From contig NZ_JARVKV010000017.1 in the NCBI RefSeq assembly GCF_029813835.1, forward strand, positions 27,075-91,074: a stretch of DNA of 64,000 nt. Reading direction: 5' to 3'. A program made the position numbers and the translations under genes. Source of the DNA: Streptomyces sp. DH37. Lineage in GTDB: Bacteria > Actinomycetota > Actinomycetes > Streptomycetales > Streptomycetaceae. Below, in pieces: positions 25,660 to 34,519 of the stretch. The stretch's first letter is position 1, and the number at the start of each line of letters is the position of its first letter. The notes beneath the pieces are model-generated. The model was given only the letters and a program-made list of their open reading frames with translations, was not told where the DNA came from and did not search any database.

Positions 25660-25830
25660 GGTGGGATGCGGTGTCCACGAGGCGGCGGCCTGACCGCCGA
25701 ACGGCAGCGGTTCCGGGAACGGTTGCGACCGGAGGCGGCCGAACGGTTCGCCCGGGGCGGGACGGACGCGGCGATCGCCGGGGAGCCGCGGGTCGGCGTC
25801 CGGCCGGTGCGGGCCCGCCGCCTCCGCGTG
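25660..25830 (+). pseudogene. IS630-family transposase N-terminal remnant
   Basis: MRCPRGGGLTAERQRFRERL, then RPEAAERFARGGTDAAIAGE and PRVGVRPV follows the pattern of IS630-type transposase starts (MRYPQGGGLT..R..R..AA..F..G..N..IA..LRVS.RSV). The rest is missing or scrambled. Confidence 0.55.
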
Positions 25831-26016
25831 GCGGGGACGATGTGTCCCCCGGTCCGCCACCGACCGAGCGGGCTCCGGGCGCCGGGGCTCACGGCCGGGC
25901 CGCCCGTACCGGTGCGGAGCCGCCGTGCCGACCCGGTGGTTGCTGTGGCTGCCGTTCCACGCGGACCCGCGGTTCCGGCATCCCGCGGCCTCGTTTGCGA
26001 CCGCGTTCCGCAGATG

Positions 26017-26052
26017 GCCGAGGAAGCCGAGGAAGCCGAGGAAGCCGAGAAG
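26017..26052 (+). repeat. Tandem 9-base repeat (GCCGAGGAA)
   Basis: Three perfect copies (26017-26043) and a fourth diverged copy GCCGAGAAG. In one frame it would encode repeated Ala-Glu-Glu. It lies in decayed DNA and probably arose by slippage. Confidence 0.8.
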
Positions 26053-26777
26053 GGAAGCCTTCTCGTCGGCGCCGGTCCGTGGGGGCCGGCGTCCCGCGCC
26101 CGCGGTACGGCCTTCCGCGTGCGGTCGGGCGGCATCGTGTTTCCCGGTTCGTGGGGCGTGTCGTACGGCCGGGGCTCATTCGGCGGTCCGCCGGAGGGCT
26201 CGGTGGCCCGGCGCCGGGGGCGTCCGCGCCCGGGACCGGTCACTGCCCGGGGCCGAGGCCCGGTTCGGCGGTGATCTCGGCGGGGCCGGGCGGCGGGCGC
26301 CGGGACCCTGGCTCCAGGACCAGGGCGCGGTGGAACCGCGGTCGACGATCAGCAGCGGGCGGCCGGGCCGCAGGGCCCGCGCGGCCGTCTGGAGCATCCC
26401 ACCGGCATACTGCGGCGGACGGCCGACCGAGGGCTGCGCGGCGTGGGCCGCGGCCTCCGCCGCCATGCCGTGGTGCGCCGGGAAGCAGGGCAGCGGGCCG
26501 TCGGCCTCACCGATCAGCGGACCGGTGGCCCACGGCGAGAGGTCGTCCCGGTCCGCAGCCGGGCCGGGGCACCGCTTTGGCAGCGCGGCCAGCCACCGCG
26601 CGACCCGCGCGGGCGGCGGATGCCCGGGGGCGGCACCGGCGGAGCGGCCGCACGGGATGTCGAAGCCCGGCGTTCAGCGGCGCCGTCGGCCGGGCGGTCG
26701 TCCCTCCCGGACGGCGAGGTCGCGACTCAGGCGCGCAGGCTGCCGCACGCCGCCGACCGCACCGTTCCGTGTGGTGG

Positions 26778-27263
26778 TCAGTCCCAGGCGTTGAAGAGCA
26801 CGCCGCCCAGCGTGGTGATGCCGTAGCAGCGCACCTGGCGCCACTCGGCGCGGGAGAGTACCGAGGTGTCCACCTCGCAGAGCGGCGTGGCGAGCTGCTC
26901 ACCGGTCAGGACCGCGAACCCGGCGACGGCGAAGGGGTGCGCCCATGCCGGTGGGGTGAGGAACCGGTCCGTGTACCAGGTGCGGCGCTCCCGGGCGAAC
27001 GCGATCCAGGGGTGGTGGGCGTGGCACAGAACGGTGCTCTGCGCCGCACCGTGCACCACTGACGCGGTGTGGAACGTCAGGGGGTAGGTCTGTTCCTCCA
27101 CCTCGCCCACGCGGCCGCGGGCGGCGCGGGCGGCCGCGTACAGGGCGGTGCGGAACGCCCGCCGGTCCGTCTGCGGCAGCGGCCCGTCCTCGGGGGAGGA
27201 GAAGCCGGTGGCGCCCCGCGGCAGGACGAACGCCGTGCCCTTGTCGCCGGTCATGGACGTCAT
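26778..27263 (-). CDS. Conserved-looking hypothetical protein (161 aa)
   Basis: The product starts MTSMTGDKGTAFVLPRGATG. It contains TDRRAFRTALYAAARAARGR, TYPLTFHTASVVHGAAQSTV, CHAHHPWIAFARER and YGITTLGGVLFNAWD at its end. Several His and Trp residues (HAHHPW) and two cysteines stand out, but no family is recognised. It has no signal or membrane helix. ATG 27263 has a weak ribosome site; ATG 27254 is the alternative. Probably cytoplasmic. Confidence 0.6.
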   Translation of the reverse strand: MTSMTGDKGTAFVLPRGATGFSSPEDGPLPQTDRRAFRTALYAAARAARGRVGEVEEQTYPLTFHTASVVHGAAQSTVLCHAHHPWIAFARERRTWYTDRFLTPPAWAHPFAVAGFAVLTGEQLATPLCEVDTSVLSRAEWRQVRCYGITTLGGVLFNAWD

Positions 27264-27460
27264 GGTGCCGCAGGGAACGCGCTGCGGGCGCCGCCCGGCC
27301 CTCCGGGCAGCGGCCCCGCCTCCGCCCCCGCCGCCCGCACCTCCCGCGCCGGCCCGGGCCAGGTTCCCCGAGCAGGTCTCTCCCCGCAGGCGGGAGGTCC
27401 CCCGCGCCGATGGAGGAGGCCGGGCCGGCGCGGTTCGCGGAGTTGGTCGGTCCCCGGCGG

Positions 27461-28141
27461 TCAGGGCGCCACGAGTTCCTCGGCGGCGAACTTCTCCACG
27501 AACTCCCGTGCGCGACGGTCGAGAGCCGCGTACTGCGCCTCCCGCTCGGCGCCCGCGACCGCGTCGCCGACCAGGAGGTTGCCCTCGGCGTCGACGCTCT
27601 GCGGGCGCTCCTCCGCGTCGGTGAGCAGGCCGACGGTGGAGCGGGAGAAGCCGCAGTAGTAGGCGATGCCTTCGCTCAGATTGGTCTCGAGGACGGTCTG
27701 CATTCCCTCCACGATGGGGTCGTCGGCAGTGGCGCCGGCCAGGCCCAGCCACAGTATGCGCTTGCCGGCGAGGCGGGGCCTGCTGCGGCCGTAGGCGAAC
27801 CCGTAGTTCCACACGCGGTCGATCCAGCCCTTGAGGATGGCGGGCACGCTCTGCCAGTACACCGGGAAGACGGCGACGACGACATCGGCGTCGAGGATGC
27901 GCCGCATGTGGGCGTGCACTTCGTCCGAGTACCTCTTCTCCCTGTCGCCCCAGTCCGGCTGGTCCGCCACGTTCATCCGCGGGTCGAACCCCTCGGCGTG
28001 CAGGTCGAGCAGGTCGACGCGGTATCCGGCGGCTTCGAGCCGGGCGGCGGCACGGCGGGCCGTGTGCGCGGTGAGGGAATCGGCGCGGTGGTGTGCGACG
28101 ACGACGAGGGCTGTCCTGGCACGGCTGTCGTGCTGCGTCAC
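27461..28141 (-). CDS. NAD(P)H-dependent flavin oxidoreductase (flavodoxin-like fold)
   Basis: The 226-aa protein has the NQO1/MdaB/KefF-like flavodoxin fold: TALVVVAHHRADSLTAHTAR (phosphate loop), YRVDLLDLHAEGFDPRM, and the family motif PVYWQSVPAILKGWIDRVW at about 95-113, with FAYGRSRPRLAGKRI after it. It should bind FMN or FAD and reduce quinones or other electrophiles with NAD(P)H. GTG 28141 follows GGAGACACC. It is divergent from an AraC regulator that probably controls it. Confidence 0.87.
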   Translation of the reverse strand: MTQHDSRARTALVVVAHHRADSLTAHTARRAAARLEAAGYRVDLLDLHAEGFDPRMNVADQPDWGDREKRYSDEVHAHMRRILDADVVVAVFPVYWQSVPAILKGWIDRVWNYGFAYGRSRPRLAGKRILWLGLAGATADDPIVEGMQTVLETNLSEGIAYYCGFSRSTVGLLTDAEERPQSVDAEGNLLVGDAVAGAEREAQYAALDRRAREFVEKFAAEELVAP

Positions 28142-28232
28142 GGTGTCTCCCGGCTGGTGTCGGCTGGTTCGGTGAATCCAGTACAGCCGCAGCGGTGTAG
28201 ATGATCCATGGGAGAAACGCTCCGGAACATAG

Positions 28233-28250
28233 GAGATCGTCTACGATCTC
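28233..28250. promoter_or_regulatory. Operator-like palindrome GAGATCG-TCTA-CGATCTC
   Basis: Perfect 7-base arms with a 4-base spacer lie 5 bases before the AraC GTG and 92 bases from the divergent oxidoreductase start. Position suggests an operator that could control both. Confidence 0.5.
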
Positions 28251-28254
28251 TTCC

Positions 28255-29184
28255 GTGGATCCTTTGAGTTCGCTGCTGAACGGCATCCGGGCCGAGGGTT
28301 CGGTCGTCAGCCACGCCGTACTGACGGTGCCCTGGGTCATCCGCTTCGCCGACGACGCGCCGCTCACCATGATCAGCGTGCTGCGCGGCGGGGGCACCCT
28401 GCTGCTGCCCGACGGAACCCGACGAGCGGTCGGTGCGGGCGACACGGCCATCGTGCGCGGCCCCGCGCCGTTCCACCTCGCGGACCGTCCCGCCACCATC
28501 CACAGCTCCCACGCCGCGTACGAGATCGCCTGCTTCACCACGAACCCCGAGTGCACCGCCCAGGAACTCGGCGGTATCCACTGGGGCACCGACCGGGAGG
28601 AGGCGACCGCGCTGATCGTGGGCGCCTACCGCGCCTCGGGCCACCGCCACGAGCGGCTCCTGCGCAGCCTGCCGCCCGTCCTGGTGGTCGAGGAGGACGC
28701 CGAGGTCTGCGCCTGGCTGGAGACGGCCGCCGCCGACGCCGCCCACCGCTCGGCCGGTTCGCAGGCGCTGATGGACCGGCTCCTCGACTGGGCCCTGGTG
28801 TGCACGCTGCGCAGCTGGTTCGACAAGGTGGGCGCGGATGCGCCCAGTTGGTACCGGGGCCTCGCCGATCCGGTCCTCGCCCCCGCCCTGCAGTCCTTCC
28901 ACGACCGGCCCGCCGAAGCCTGGACGGTGGCGTCCCTGGCCGCTCGAGCCGGCGTCTCCCGGTCGCTGTTCGCCAAGCGCTTCACCAAGCTGATGGGCCG
29001 TCCGCCCCTCGCCTACCTCACCGAGTGCCGCATGGACGAGGCCGAGACGCTCCTGTCCGACACCGACCTCGGCATCGCCCAGATCGCCAGGTCCGTCGGC
29101 TATGCCGACGCTTTCGGATTCAGCGCCGCGTTCAAACGCCACAAGGGCTTGAGCCCCAGCGCGTTCCGCGCCGCGGCGGCCTGA
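28255..29184 (+). CDS. AraC family transcriptional regulator
   Basis: The 309-aa regulator has an N-terminal AraC-ligand (cupin-like) domain (about 10-190: SVLRGGGTLLLPDGTRRAVG, DTAIVRGPAPFHLAD). The C-terminal double helix-turn-helix (about 210-305) includes WTVASLAARAGVSRSLFAKR, GRPPLAYLTECRMDEAETLL and IAQIARSVGYADAFGFSAAF. GTG 28255 has no ribosome site at usual distance, so it may be leaderless. It likely senses a small molecule and activates the divergent flavin oxidoreductase gene. Confidence 0.88.
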   Translation: MDPLSSLLNGIRAEGSVVSHAVLTVPWVIRFADDAPLTMISVLRGGGTLLLPDGTRRAVGAGDTAIVRGPAPFHLADRPATIHSSHAAYEIACFTTNPECTAQELGGIHWGTDREEATALIVGAYRASGHRHERLLRSLPPVLVVEEDAEVCAWLETAAADAAHRSAGSQALMDRLLDWALVCTLRSWFDKVGADAPSWYRGLADPVLAPALQSFHDRPAEAWTVASLAARAGVSRSLFAKRFTKLMGRPPLAYLTECRMDEAETLLSDTDLGIAQIARSVGYADAFGFSAAFKRHKGLSPSAFRAAAA

Positions 29185-29407
29185 GTCCCGGTCCGGCGAT
29201 CCCGGGCGCCCCCCGGGCGGCGGCCCCGTCGCCCTGCGGCGGGTGACCCCCCAGCTTCCTGGGATGGTGGCGCCCCCGCCCGCCGCCTAGATTCGGCGGC
29301 CGGTCCCGGACCATCAGGGGGAACCACGGGACCTCGCGGACGAGCGGCACCCGGTCACCGCGTGCCGGGTTTCGTCGCGCCCCAGTGAATCCGAGGAGAG
29401 ACCACCC

Positions 29408-30397
29408 ATGCGCTTCCGTCCGACCGGCCGCGGCCTGCTCGCCATGGTCGTCCTGGCCACCGTCCTCCTGCCCGCCACCGCGGCGAACGCCGCACCCGCC
29501 GACCCCGTCCCGGCCGAATCCGTTCCGTCCGCGGCGGCACCCGCCGCCGACCTGCAGGGCGACGGCCTGATCGCGCTGCGCGTGGGCGGGCTGTTCGCCG
29601 AGGACCTGGAGGAGGACTCCAACACCGGGGACGGCGACGAGGTGCGGGTCCTCGTCAACGACACCCGCGTCTGGCCCGTGAACGACGGCGCCTACGACAT
29701 CGGCCGGCCGAGAACCTGCGTCAGGTTCGTGGAGCCGTGGGTCGAGGGCAACGGAAGCTGCGGCGACCGGACCGAGAAGGGCGGCGGGCACCTGGTGATG
29801 TTCTTCCAGGTGGGGGAGCGGGTCACGGTCAAGATAGAGGAGGACGACCTGGTCGGGGACGACGACCTCGGCAGTGCCACGGTCACGGTGGACGGCACCC
29901 GTCAGTCCTTCACGGCCTCCCGCAGGGACGGACAGTGGCCGGACACCGTGTCGTACAGCGTGAGCGCCCAGCTCGTGCCCGTCACCCAGCAGACGGTCTA
30001 CAACTGGAACAGCGGCAGGTGCCTGGAGATCAAGGAGTCCTCCGACGCCAACGGCGCCGCCGCCCTGCTGTGGAGCTGCGTCGGCCAGGACGGCGCCAGG
30101 TGGAACTTCCAGCGCGCGGGCAACTCGGGCGAGGTGCTGATCCGGCGGGCCGGCAACGGGAAGTGCCTGGAGATCGCGAACTCCAAGGACGACAACGGCG
30201 TCATCGCCCAGCAGTGGGACTGCGTCGGCCAGGACGGCATCCGCTGGAAGGTCGTCTCGGTGAACTCCGAGGCCTACTACATCGTCAACGAGAGCGGGAA
30301 GTGCCTGGAGGTGCAGAACTCCTCCGTGAACGACGGTGCCAGGATCCAGCAGTGGAGCTGCGTCGGCCAGCCCGGCGCCCTGTGGGGCCGGTACTGA
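29408..30397 (+). CDS. Secreted ricin B-type lectin with N-terminal beta domain
   Basis: The 329-aa exported protein has a signal peptide (MRFRPTGRGLLAMVV..ATAANAA, cleaved near 29). A roughly 150-residue N-terminal domain of unknown family is rich in Asp/Glu (EEDSNTGDGDEVRVLVNDT; KIEEDDLVGDDDLG), perhaps a calcium-binding beta sandwich. Residues about 198-329 form a ricin trefoil with three near-identical repeats: CLEIKES..LLWSCVGQ, CLEIANS..QQWDCVGQ, CLEVQNS..QQWSCVGQ. It probably binds extracellular glycans. A strong hairpin terminator follows. Confidence 0.88.
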   Translation: MRFRPTGRGLLAMVVLATVLLPATAANAAPADPVPAESVPSAAAPAADLQGDGLIALRVGGLFAEDLEEDSNTGDGDEVRVLVNDTRVWPVNDGAYDIGRPRTCVRFVEPWVEGNGSCGDRTEKGGGHLVMFFQVGERVTVKIEEDDLVGDDDLGSATVTVDGTRQSFTASRRDGQWPDTVSYSVSAQLVPVTQQTVYNWNSGRCLEIKESSDANGAAALLWSCVGQDGARWNFQRAGNSGEVLIRRAGNGKCLEIANSKDDNGVIAQQWDCVGQDGIRWKVVSVNSEAYYIVNESGKCLEVQNSSVNDGARIQQWSCVGQPGALWGRY

Positions 30398-30417
30398 CGT
30401 CCCGCGCCCGGCGGACC

Positions 30418-30447
30418 GGGCCGCCCGCCCCGCCGGGCGGGCGGCCC
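30418..30447. terminator. Hairpin between convergent genes
   Basis: GGGCCGCCCGCCC (30418-30430) pairs perfectly with 30435-30447 around CGCC. It lies between the lectin stop (30397) and the convergent LuxR gene stop (30486), so it may serve both. Confidence 0.7.
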
Positions 30448-30485
30448 ACCGGCGCGCCCGGTCCGGTGCCCTGGGGCGGGACCCG

Positions 30486-31631
30486 TCAGCCGGAAGCGCC
30501 GGAGGGAGTGTCGGACGGCGCCGGGGAATCCCCGAAACCCCCGGCCCCGTGGCGGAGGGCCGGCAGATAGTGCCGGGCGAAGAGCTTCGCCACCAGGTCG
30601 CGGCGGCTGCGCACCCCCGTCTTGTCGAAGACCGCCTTCAGATGGTCCTGGACGGTGTGCGGCGAGAGGCCGGCACGGCGGCCGATGTCCGCGGTGGAGT
30701 GGCCGCGCAGGACGAGTTCGGTCACCGCGCGTTCCCGGGGGGTGAGCCCGTAGGCGGTGATCAGGAAGGAGGTGCGCTCGCTCGGCCGGGCCGGCTCGAC
30801 CGCCACGGCGATCCGGACCGGGGACCGGTCCCCGAGGCACCAGGCGTGCAGCCGCACCGGGCCGCGGGTGCGGGTGTGCGCCCAGGAGGTGAGGGAACCG
30901 GCGGCGACCGGTGTGCGGACGGCGGCGGCGACGGCGTAGACAGCCGGCGGCAGACCGTCGCGTGCGGCTCCGCCGTCCGGGCCGCCGAGCTCCTCGAACC
31001 ACAGCGCGACGGCGGGCGTCAGGTGCAGCACCCGGTAGTCGTCACCGAGCAGGATCAGGCCCGGAGCGGTCGCCGGCGGCTCCTCCCGGGCCCGCTGCGT
31101 CAGGTGCAGGCGGCGCAGCGCGTCACCGAGCGGCTGCGCGAGTGCTCCCGCCACCGCGATGTCGGCGTCGCCGAAGGCGGGGGCGTCCCGGCCGCGGCCG
31201 AGGACGAGGGCGCCCCAGGAGCCGTGCCGGTCCCGGAGCAGCACCCGTAACTCGTCGCGGTATCCCAGCGGACGGACGATGTCGCGGTAGCGCGGGCTGT
31301 GCTCCAGCCGGTCTCCGGCCTCCCGGCTGAGCAGCCCGACGGGTACCGGCCGCCGGGCCAGGTCGGGCAGCAGGTTGACGTCCCCCTCGCGGTACTCGAT
31401 GTCCAGCATCCGCGGCATCAGCCGCTCGGGAACGGCGTCGCGGTAGTTGCCGCCGGTGTTCATCAGCGTCGCCGGATCGACGGTGACGCCGGCCCAGACG
31501 TCGAACCGCAGCACCGGAGCCACCGCCCTCACGACGCCGTCGAAGAAGTCCTCCACGTTCTGCGCGGCCGCCGCCGCCCGCACCGCCGCTTCCCGGACCC
31601 GTCCGACCCGTCCCCCGCTGTGTCGGTCCAC
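30486..31631 (-). CDS. LuxR family transcriptional regulator with GAF/PAS-like sensor
   Basis: The 381-aa protein has a GAF-like N-terminal region (about 20-170: VAPVLRFDVWAGVTVDP, YRDELRVLLRDRHGSWGALV) and a PAS-like middle (about 190-290: GLILLGDDYRVLHLTPAVAL). The C-terminal LuxR helix-turn-helix (about 300-360) reads YGLTPRERAVTELVLRGHST and SPHTVQDHLKAVFDKTGV. It has no receiver domain, so it is an orphan, ligand-responsive regulator of unknown targets. GTG 31631 has a weak ribosome site. Confidence 0.87.
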   Translation of the reverse strand: MDRHSGGRVGRVREAAVRAAAAAQNVEDFFDGVVRAVAPVLRFDVWAGVTVDPATLMNTGGNYRDAVPERLMPRMLDIEYREGDVNLLPDLARRPVPVGLLSREAGDRLEHSPRYRDIVRPLGYRDELRVLLRDRHGSWGALVLGRGRDAPAFGDADIAVAGALAQPLGDALRRLHLTQRAREEPPATAPGLILLGDDYRVLHLTPAVALWFEELGGPDGGAARDGLPPAVYAVAAAVRTPVAAGSLTSWAHTRTRGPVRLHAWCLGDRSPVRIAVAVEPARPSERTSFLITAYGLTPRERAVTELVLRGHSTADIGRRAGLSPHTVQDHLKAVFDKTGVRSRRDLVAKLFARHYLPALRHGAGGFGDSPAPSDTPSGASG

Positions 31632-31826
31632 GGTGGCAGGCTAACCGCTCCGGGACGAGCCGGTCCACGCGGTTCCAGCCGGTGTCCGGCGGCCGTCCCG
31701 CCGCGGCCCCGGGCGACGGCCGTGCGCGTCCGGAGCGCGGCCGTAACCGAGACCGAAGGGACTGTTCCGGGGTCCGCCGGCGTCTTCGCAGGACCGCGTT
31801 CCGAAACGACCGGTAGGTGCTGCGGC

Positions 31827-32462
31827 TCACGGCGTTGCTGACGGCGGGTCTGGGGCGGTCGGCGGGGCGGGATCGGCCGTGGACGGCCCGGTGCGGACAA
31901 CGGCCTGGTCCCCTCGCGGACCGAACAGGTGCAGGATCTCCACGCTGCTCGTGTCCGCAGGGCCGAACCAGTGGGGCTCGGTGGTGTCGAACTCGGCCAC
32001 TTCGCCGGGCCGCAGCGTGAAGTCCCGCTCCCCGAGGATGAGGCGTAGCCGACCGGCGAGGACGTAGAGCCATTCGTAGCCCTCGTGGGTGACCGGTTCC
32101 GGCCGGCGGGGTGCCAGTACCTGCTTGAAGACCTGCACCCGGCCCGGGTACTGCGTCAGGGGCACGAGGACGCTGCCGCGCCCCCTGTGCACGGGCCGGA
32201 GGTGCACCCGGGGGTCACCGCTGGCCGGCGCCGCCACCAGTTGGTCGAGTGCGACGCGGTGCGCCCGCGCCAGCGGGATGAGCAGGTCCAGGGTCGGGCG
32301 CCGCTTGCCCGATTCCACCCGGGACAGTGTGCTGACGGAGATCCCGGTCGTGGCTGCGAGTGCCTCGAGCGTGAGGTCCCGTTCCCGGCGCAGCCTGCGC
32401 AACCGGGGCCCGATGCCGCCGAGAATCCGCTCCAGCTCCGCGTCCTCTGATGCTGTGTTCAC
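31827..32462 (-). CDS. XRE-family regulator with C-terminal cupin
   Basis: The 211-aa protein begins at GTG 32462. Its helix-turn-helix (about 16-72) contains LRRLRRERDLTLEALAATTG and SVSTLSRVESGKRRPTLDLL. A cupin domain (about 110-190) includes THEGYEWLYVLAGRLRLIL and LRPGEVAEFDTTEPHWFGPA, typical of small-molecule- or metal-responsive repressors. It is divergent from an MFS exporter gene (96 bases between starts) and probably represses it. Confidence 0.87.
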   Translation of the reverse strand: MNTASEDAELERILGGIGPRLRRLRRERDLTLEALAATTGISVSTLSRVESGKRRPTLDLLIPLARAHRVALDQLVAAPASGDPRVHLRPVHRGRGSVLVPLTQYPGRVQVFKQVLAPRRPEPVTHEGYEWLYVLAGRLRLILGERDFTLRPGEVAEFDTTEPHWFGPADTSSVEILHLFGPRGDQAVVRTGPSTADPAPPTAPDPPSATP

Positions 32463-32558
32463 GGACCCAGTTTTGCAGTGTTCGCAAAATCGATGGGCTG
32501 TGGCCGTCGTCCGGCCCGACCCTTGCCGGGCAGTGTTCCCGGACGTGAGAGGTGGACC

Positions 32559-34013
32559 TTGACCGCGACGACTCACCCTGTTCGACCCACGCTGAGTGCG
32601 CGCAGGCGCTGGACGGTACTGGCCGTCTGCTGCCTGAGCATGTTCCTGGTGGGCCTGGACACCACCATCGTCAATGTGGGCCTGCCGGCCATCGGGCGCG
32701 GCCTGGACGTCGATACGCGCGGTCTCGAATGGATCGTGGACGCCTACACCCTCGTCCTGGCCAGTCTCCTGATCTCCTCCGGCGCACTGGCGGATCGCTT
32801 CGGACGCCGCCGGGTGTTCCAGTGCGGGCTGGCCGTGTTCGGCGCGGCCTCGCTGGTCTGCGCGCTCGCCCCGTCGGCGGGCGTACTCGTCGCGGCCCGC
32901 GCCCTGCAGGGCGTCGGCGCCTCGATGCTCAGCCCGGTGGCGCTCGCGATCGTGGTGAACGCGATGCCGGACCCGAAGGAGCGGGCGCAGGCCATCGGCA
33001 TCTGGGCGTCGGTGTTCGGGCTGAGCATGGCCGCCGGTCCCCTCACGGGCGGCGCGCTGCTCGAGGGGCTCGGCTGGCGGGCGCTGTTCTGGATCAATGC
33101 ACCGGTCATCGCGGCCGCTCTGCTGCTCAGCGCGGTGTTCGTGCCGGAGTCCCGGGCACAGCGGGCCCGGCGGCTCGACCTGCCCGGCCAGGTCCTGCTG
33201 ACCATGGTCCTCGCGGTCGCGGTCGGCGTCCTGATCGAAGGGCCGCACATCGGCTGGACGTCGCCCGCGGCACTGGCGGGATACGCATGGGCTGCCGTGG
33301 CGACGGCCGGATTCGTGTGGGTCGAGTTCCGCCGGCGTGAGCCGCTGGTGGATCCGCGGCTCTTCGGACGCCCGGTCTTCAGCGGTGCCGTCGTGGGCGC
33401 GGTGGCGGTCTTCGTCGCCCTGAACACGACGCTACTGCTGAACACCTTCTACCTGCAGCACGCCCGTGAATGGACGCCGCTGGCCGCCGGCGTGGCGACC
33501 TTGCCCCTGGCCGTCGGAGCGACCGTCTGCGCCCCCTGGTCCGGTCGCATGGTCGGCCGCACGGGACCGCGGCTGCCGCTGCTCCTCGCCGGCGGCTTCA
33601 TCACGGCCGGCGGGCTCTGCCTGGTCCGGCTCACCCCGCACACGAGCGTGCTCCTGCTTCTGACCGCGTACTCGCTCATCGGCATCGGGTTCGGCTTCGC
33701 CAACGCCCCGATCACCAACACCGCGGTCAACGGACTGCCGCCCGCCCGTGCCGGCGTGGCCGGGGCGATCACCTCCACCGCACGGCAACTTGGCTCCGCC
33801 GTCGGCATCGCTCTCGCCGGCGGTCTGGTCACGGCCACCGACCCGACGGGGCTCGCACTCGCGTCCCGCCCGGGCTGGATCCTGGTCGCCGCCTGTGGCG
33901 TACTGCTCCTCCTCGTCGCCCGCGTGTCACGGCCGAAGGGGGCCGCCGCGGGCCCCGCCTCCCGCAGGCGCGGTGAGCTGCGCGCCTCACTGCAACGCAC
34001 CGTTGTCCGCTGA
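32559..34013 (+). CDS. DHA2-type MFS drug exporter
   Basis: The 484-aa protein has about 14 predicted helices. Motifs include MFLVGLDTTIVNVGLPAI (helix 1 motif of DHA2), GALADRFGRRRVFQ (motif A) and the antiporter motif C-like SVFGLSMAAGPLTGG. It should export a hydrophobic drug by proton antiport. TTG 32559 is chosen because GAGAGGTGG precedes it and the sequence leads straight into helix 1. The divergent XRE-cupin gene is the likely regulator. Confidence 0.88.
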   Translation: MTATTHPVRPTLSARRRWTVLAVCCLSMFLVGLDTTIVNVGLPAIGRGLDVDTRGLEWIVDAYTLVLASLLISSGALADRFGRRRVFQCGLAVFGAASLVCALAPSAGVLVAARALQGVGASMLSPVALAIVVNAMPDPKERAQAIGIWASVFGLSMAAGPLTGGALLEGLGWRALFWINAPVIAAALLLSAVFVPESRAQRARRLDLPGQVLLTMVLAVAVGVLIEGPHIGWTSPAALAGYAWAAVATAGFVWVEFRRREPLVDPRLFGRPVFSGAVVGAVAVFVALNTTLLLNTFYLQHAREWTPLAAGVATLPLAVGATVCAPWSGRMVGRTGPRLPLLLAGGFITAGGLCLVRLTPHTSVLLLLTAYSLIGIGFGFANAPITNTAVNGLPPARAGVAGAITSTARQLGSAVGIALAGGLVTATDPTGLALASRPGWILVAACGVLLLLVARVSRPKGAAAGPASRRRGELRASLQRTVVR

Positions 34014-34037
34014 AGGGCGCCGCCGTCTCATGGCCTC

Positions 34038-34355
34038 CTATGGCCGGATGCACTGGCCACAGGCGTTGCCGACACGAAGTGCGGAACTCCGCGGCGTGCG
34101 CGGCATGTGTTTGAGCGCGTGGGGCGAGGTTCGGGTGGGAAGCCCGTTGCGCCTACTGGTTCCTGTCCGCTGCGGTACCGGAAGCGCGCGCGTCGTCCCT
34201 GTCGAGGCCGCGCGCCTGGTCGATGAGGCCGGTGGATCCGGCCTCCGGCAGGACGCCGGCCCGCCGGCCCGGAAATCGATGCTTGCGAAGTCGTATCCGA
34301 AGACGGCCTCATCGAGGTCGCCGAGGTCGTCCGCGGTCGGCTCGATGGTGCTCAT
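34038..34355 (-). CDS. Small ORF with an acidic leader-like N-terminus
   Basis: ATG 34355 follows GGGAGCAGC. The first 30 residues are acidic and leader-like (MSTIEPTADDLGDLDEAVFG, then YDFASIDFRAGGPASC). The remaining 75 are Arg/Pro/Thr-rich and may not be the natural end. The start resembles RiPP precursor leaders (D-L-x-D-L-D), but no modification enzyme is nearby. It could equally be a truncated gene. Only the start region has convincing codon bias. Confidence 0.35.
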   Translation of the reverse strand: MSTIEPTADDLGDLDEAVFGYDFASIDFRAGGPASCRRPDPPASSTRRAASTGTTRALPVPQRTGTSRRNGLPTRTSPHALKHMPRTPRSSALRVGNACGQCIRP

Positions 34356-34410
34356 GAGCGCTGCTCCCGTACGTGATCGGGGGTACCGGGTTGCGCTCGG
34401 GGCGCTGTGC

Positions 34411-34452
34411 GGCCGTCGGGCACACCGTGAGGTCGCGATGTGCCCGACGGCC
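34411..34452 (-). terminator. Hairpin terminator of the 34520-36139 exporter
   Basis: Perfect 14-bp arms (34411-34424, 34439-34452) lie 68 bases beyond the minus-strand stop. It separates the exporter transcript from the small ORF at 34355. Confidence 0.65.
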
Positions 34453-34519
34453 GTCTGCCGTGCGGGCGGTGTCGTGCTCCGTCCGCGTCGTGCCCCGTCC
34501 GCACGGAGTTCCCCCGAGG

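Larger units (their letters stand above)
25305..26777. other. Gene-poor interval with IS630 debris
   Basis: Apart from a transposase remnant (25660-25830) and a 9-base tandem repeat (26017-26052), no protein could be recognised. A minus-strand stretch near 26340-26460 (LQTAARALRPGRPLLIVDRG) has coding-like bias but no identified start or family. Confidence 0.4.
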
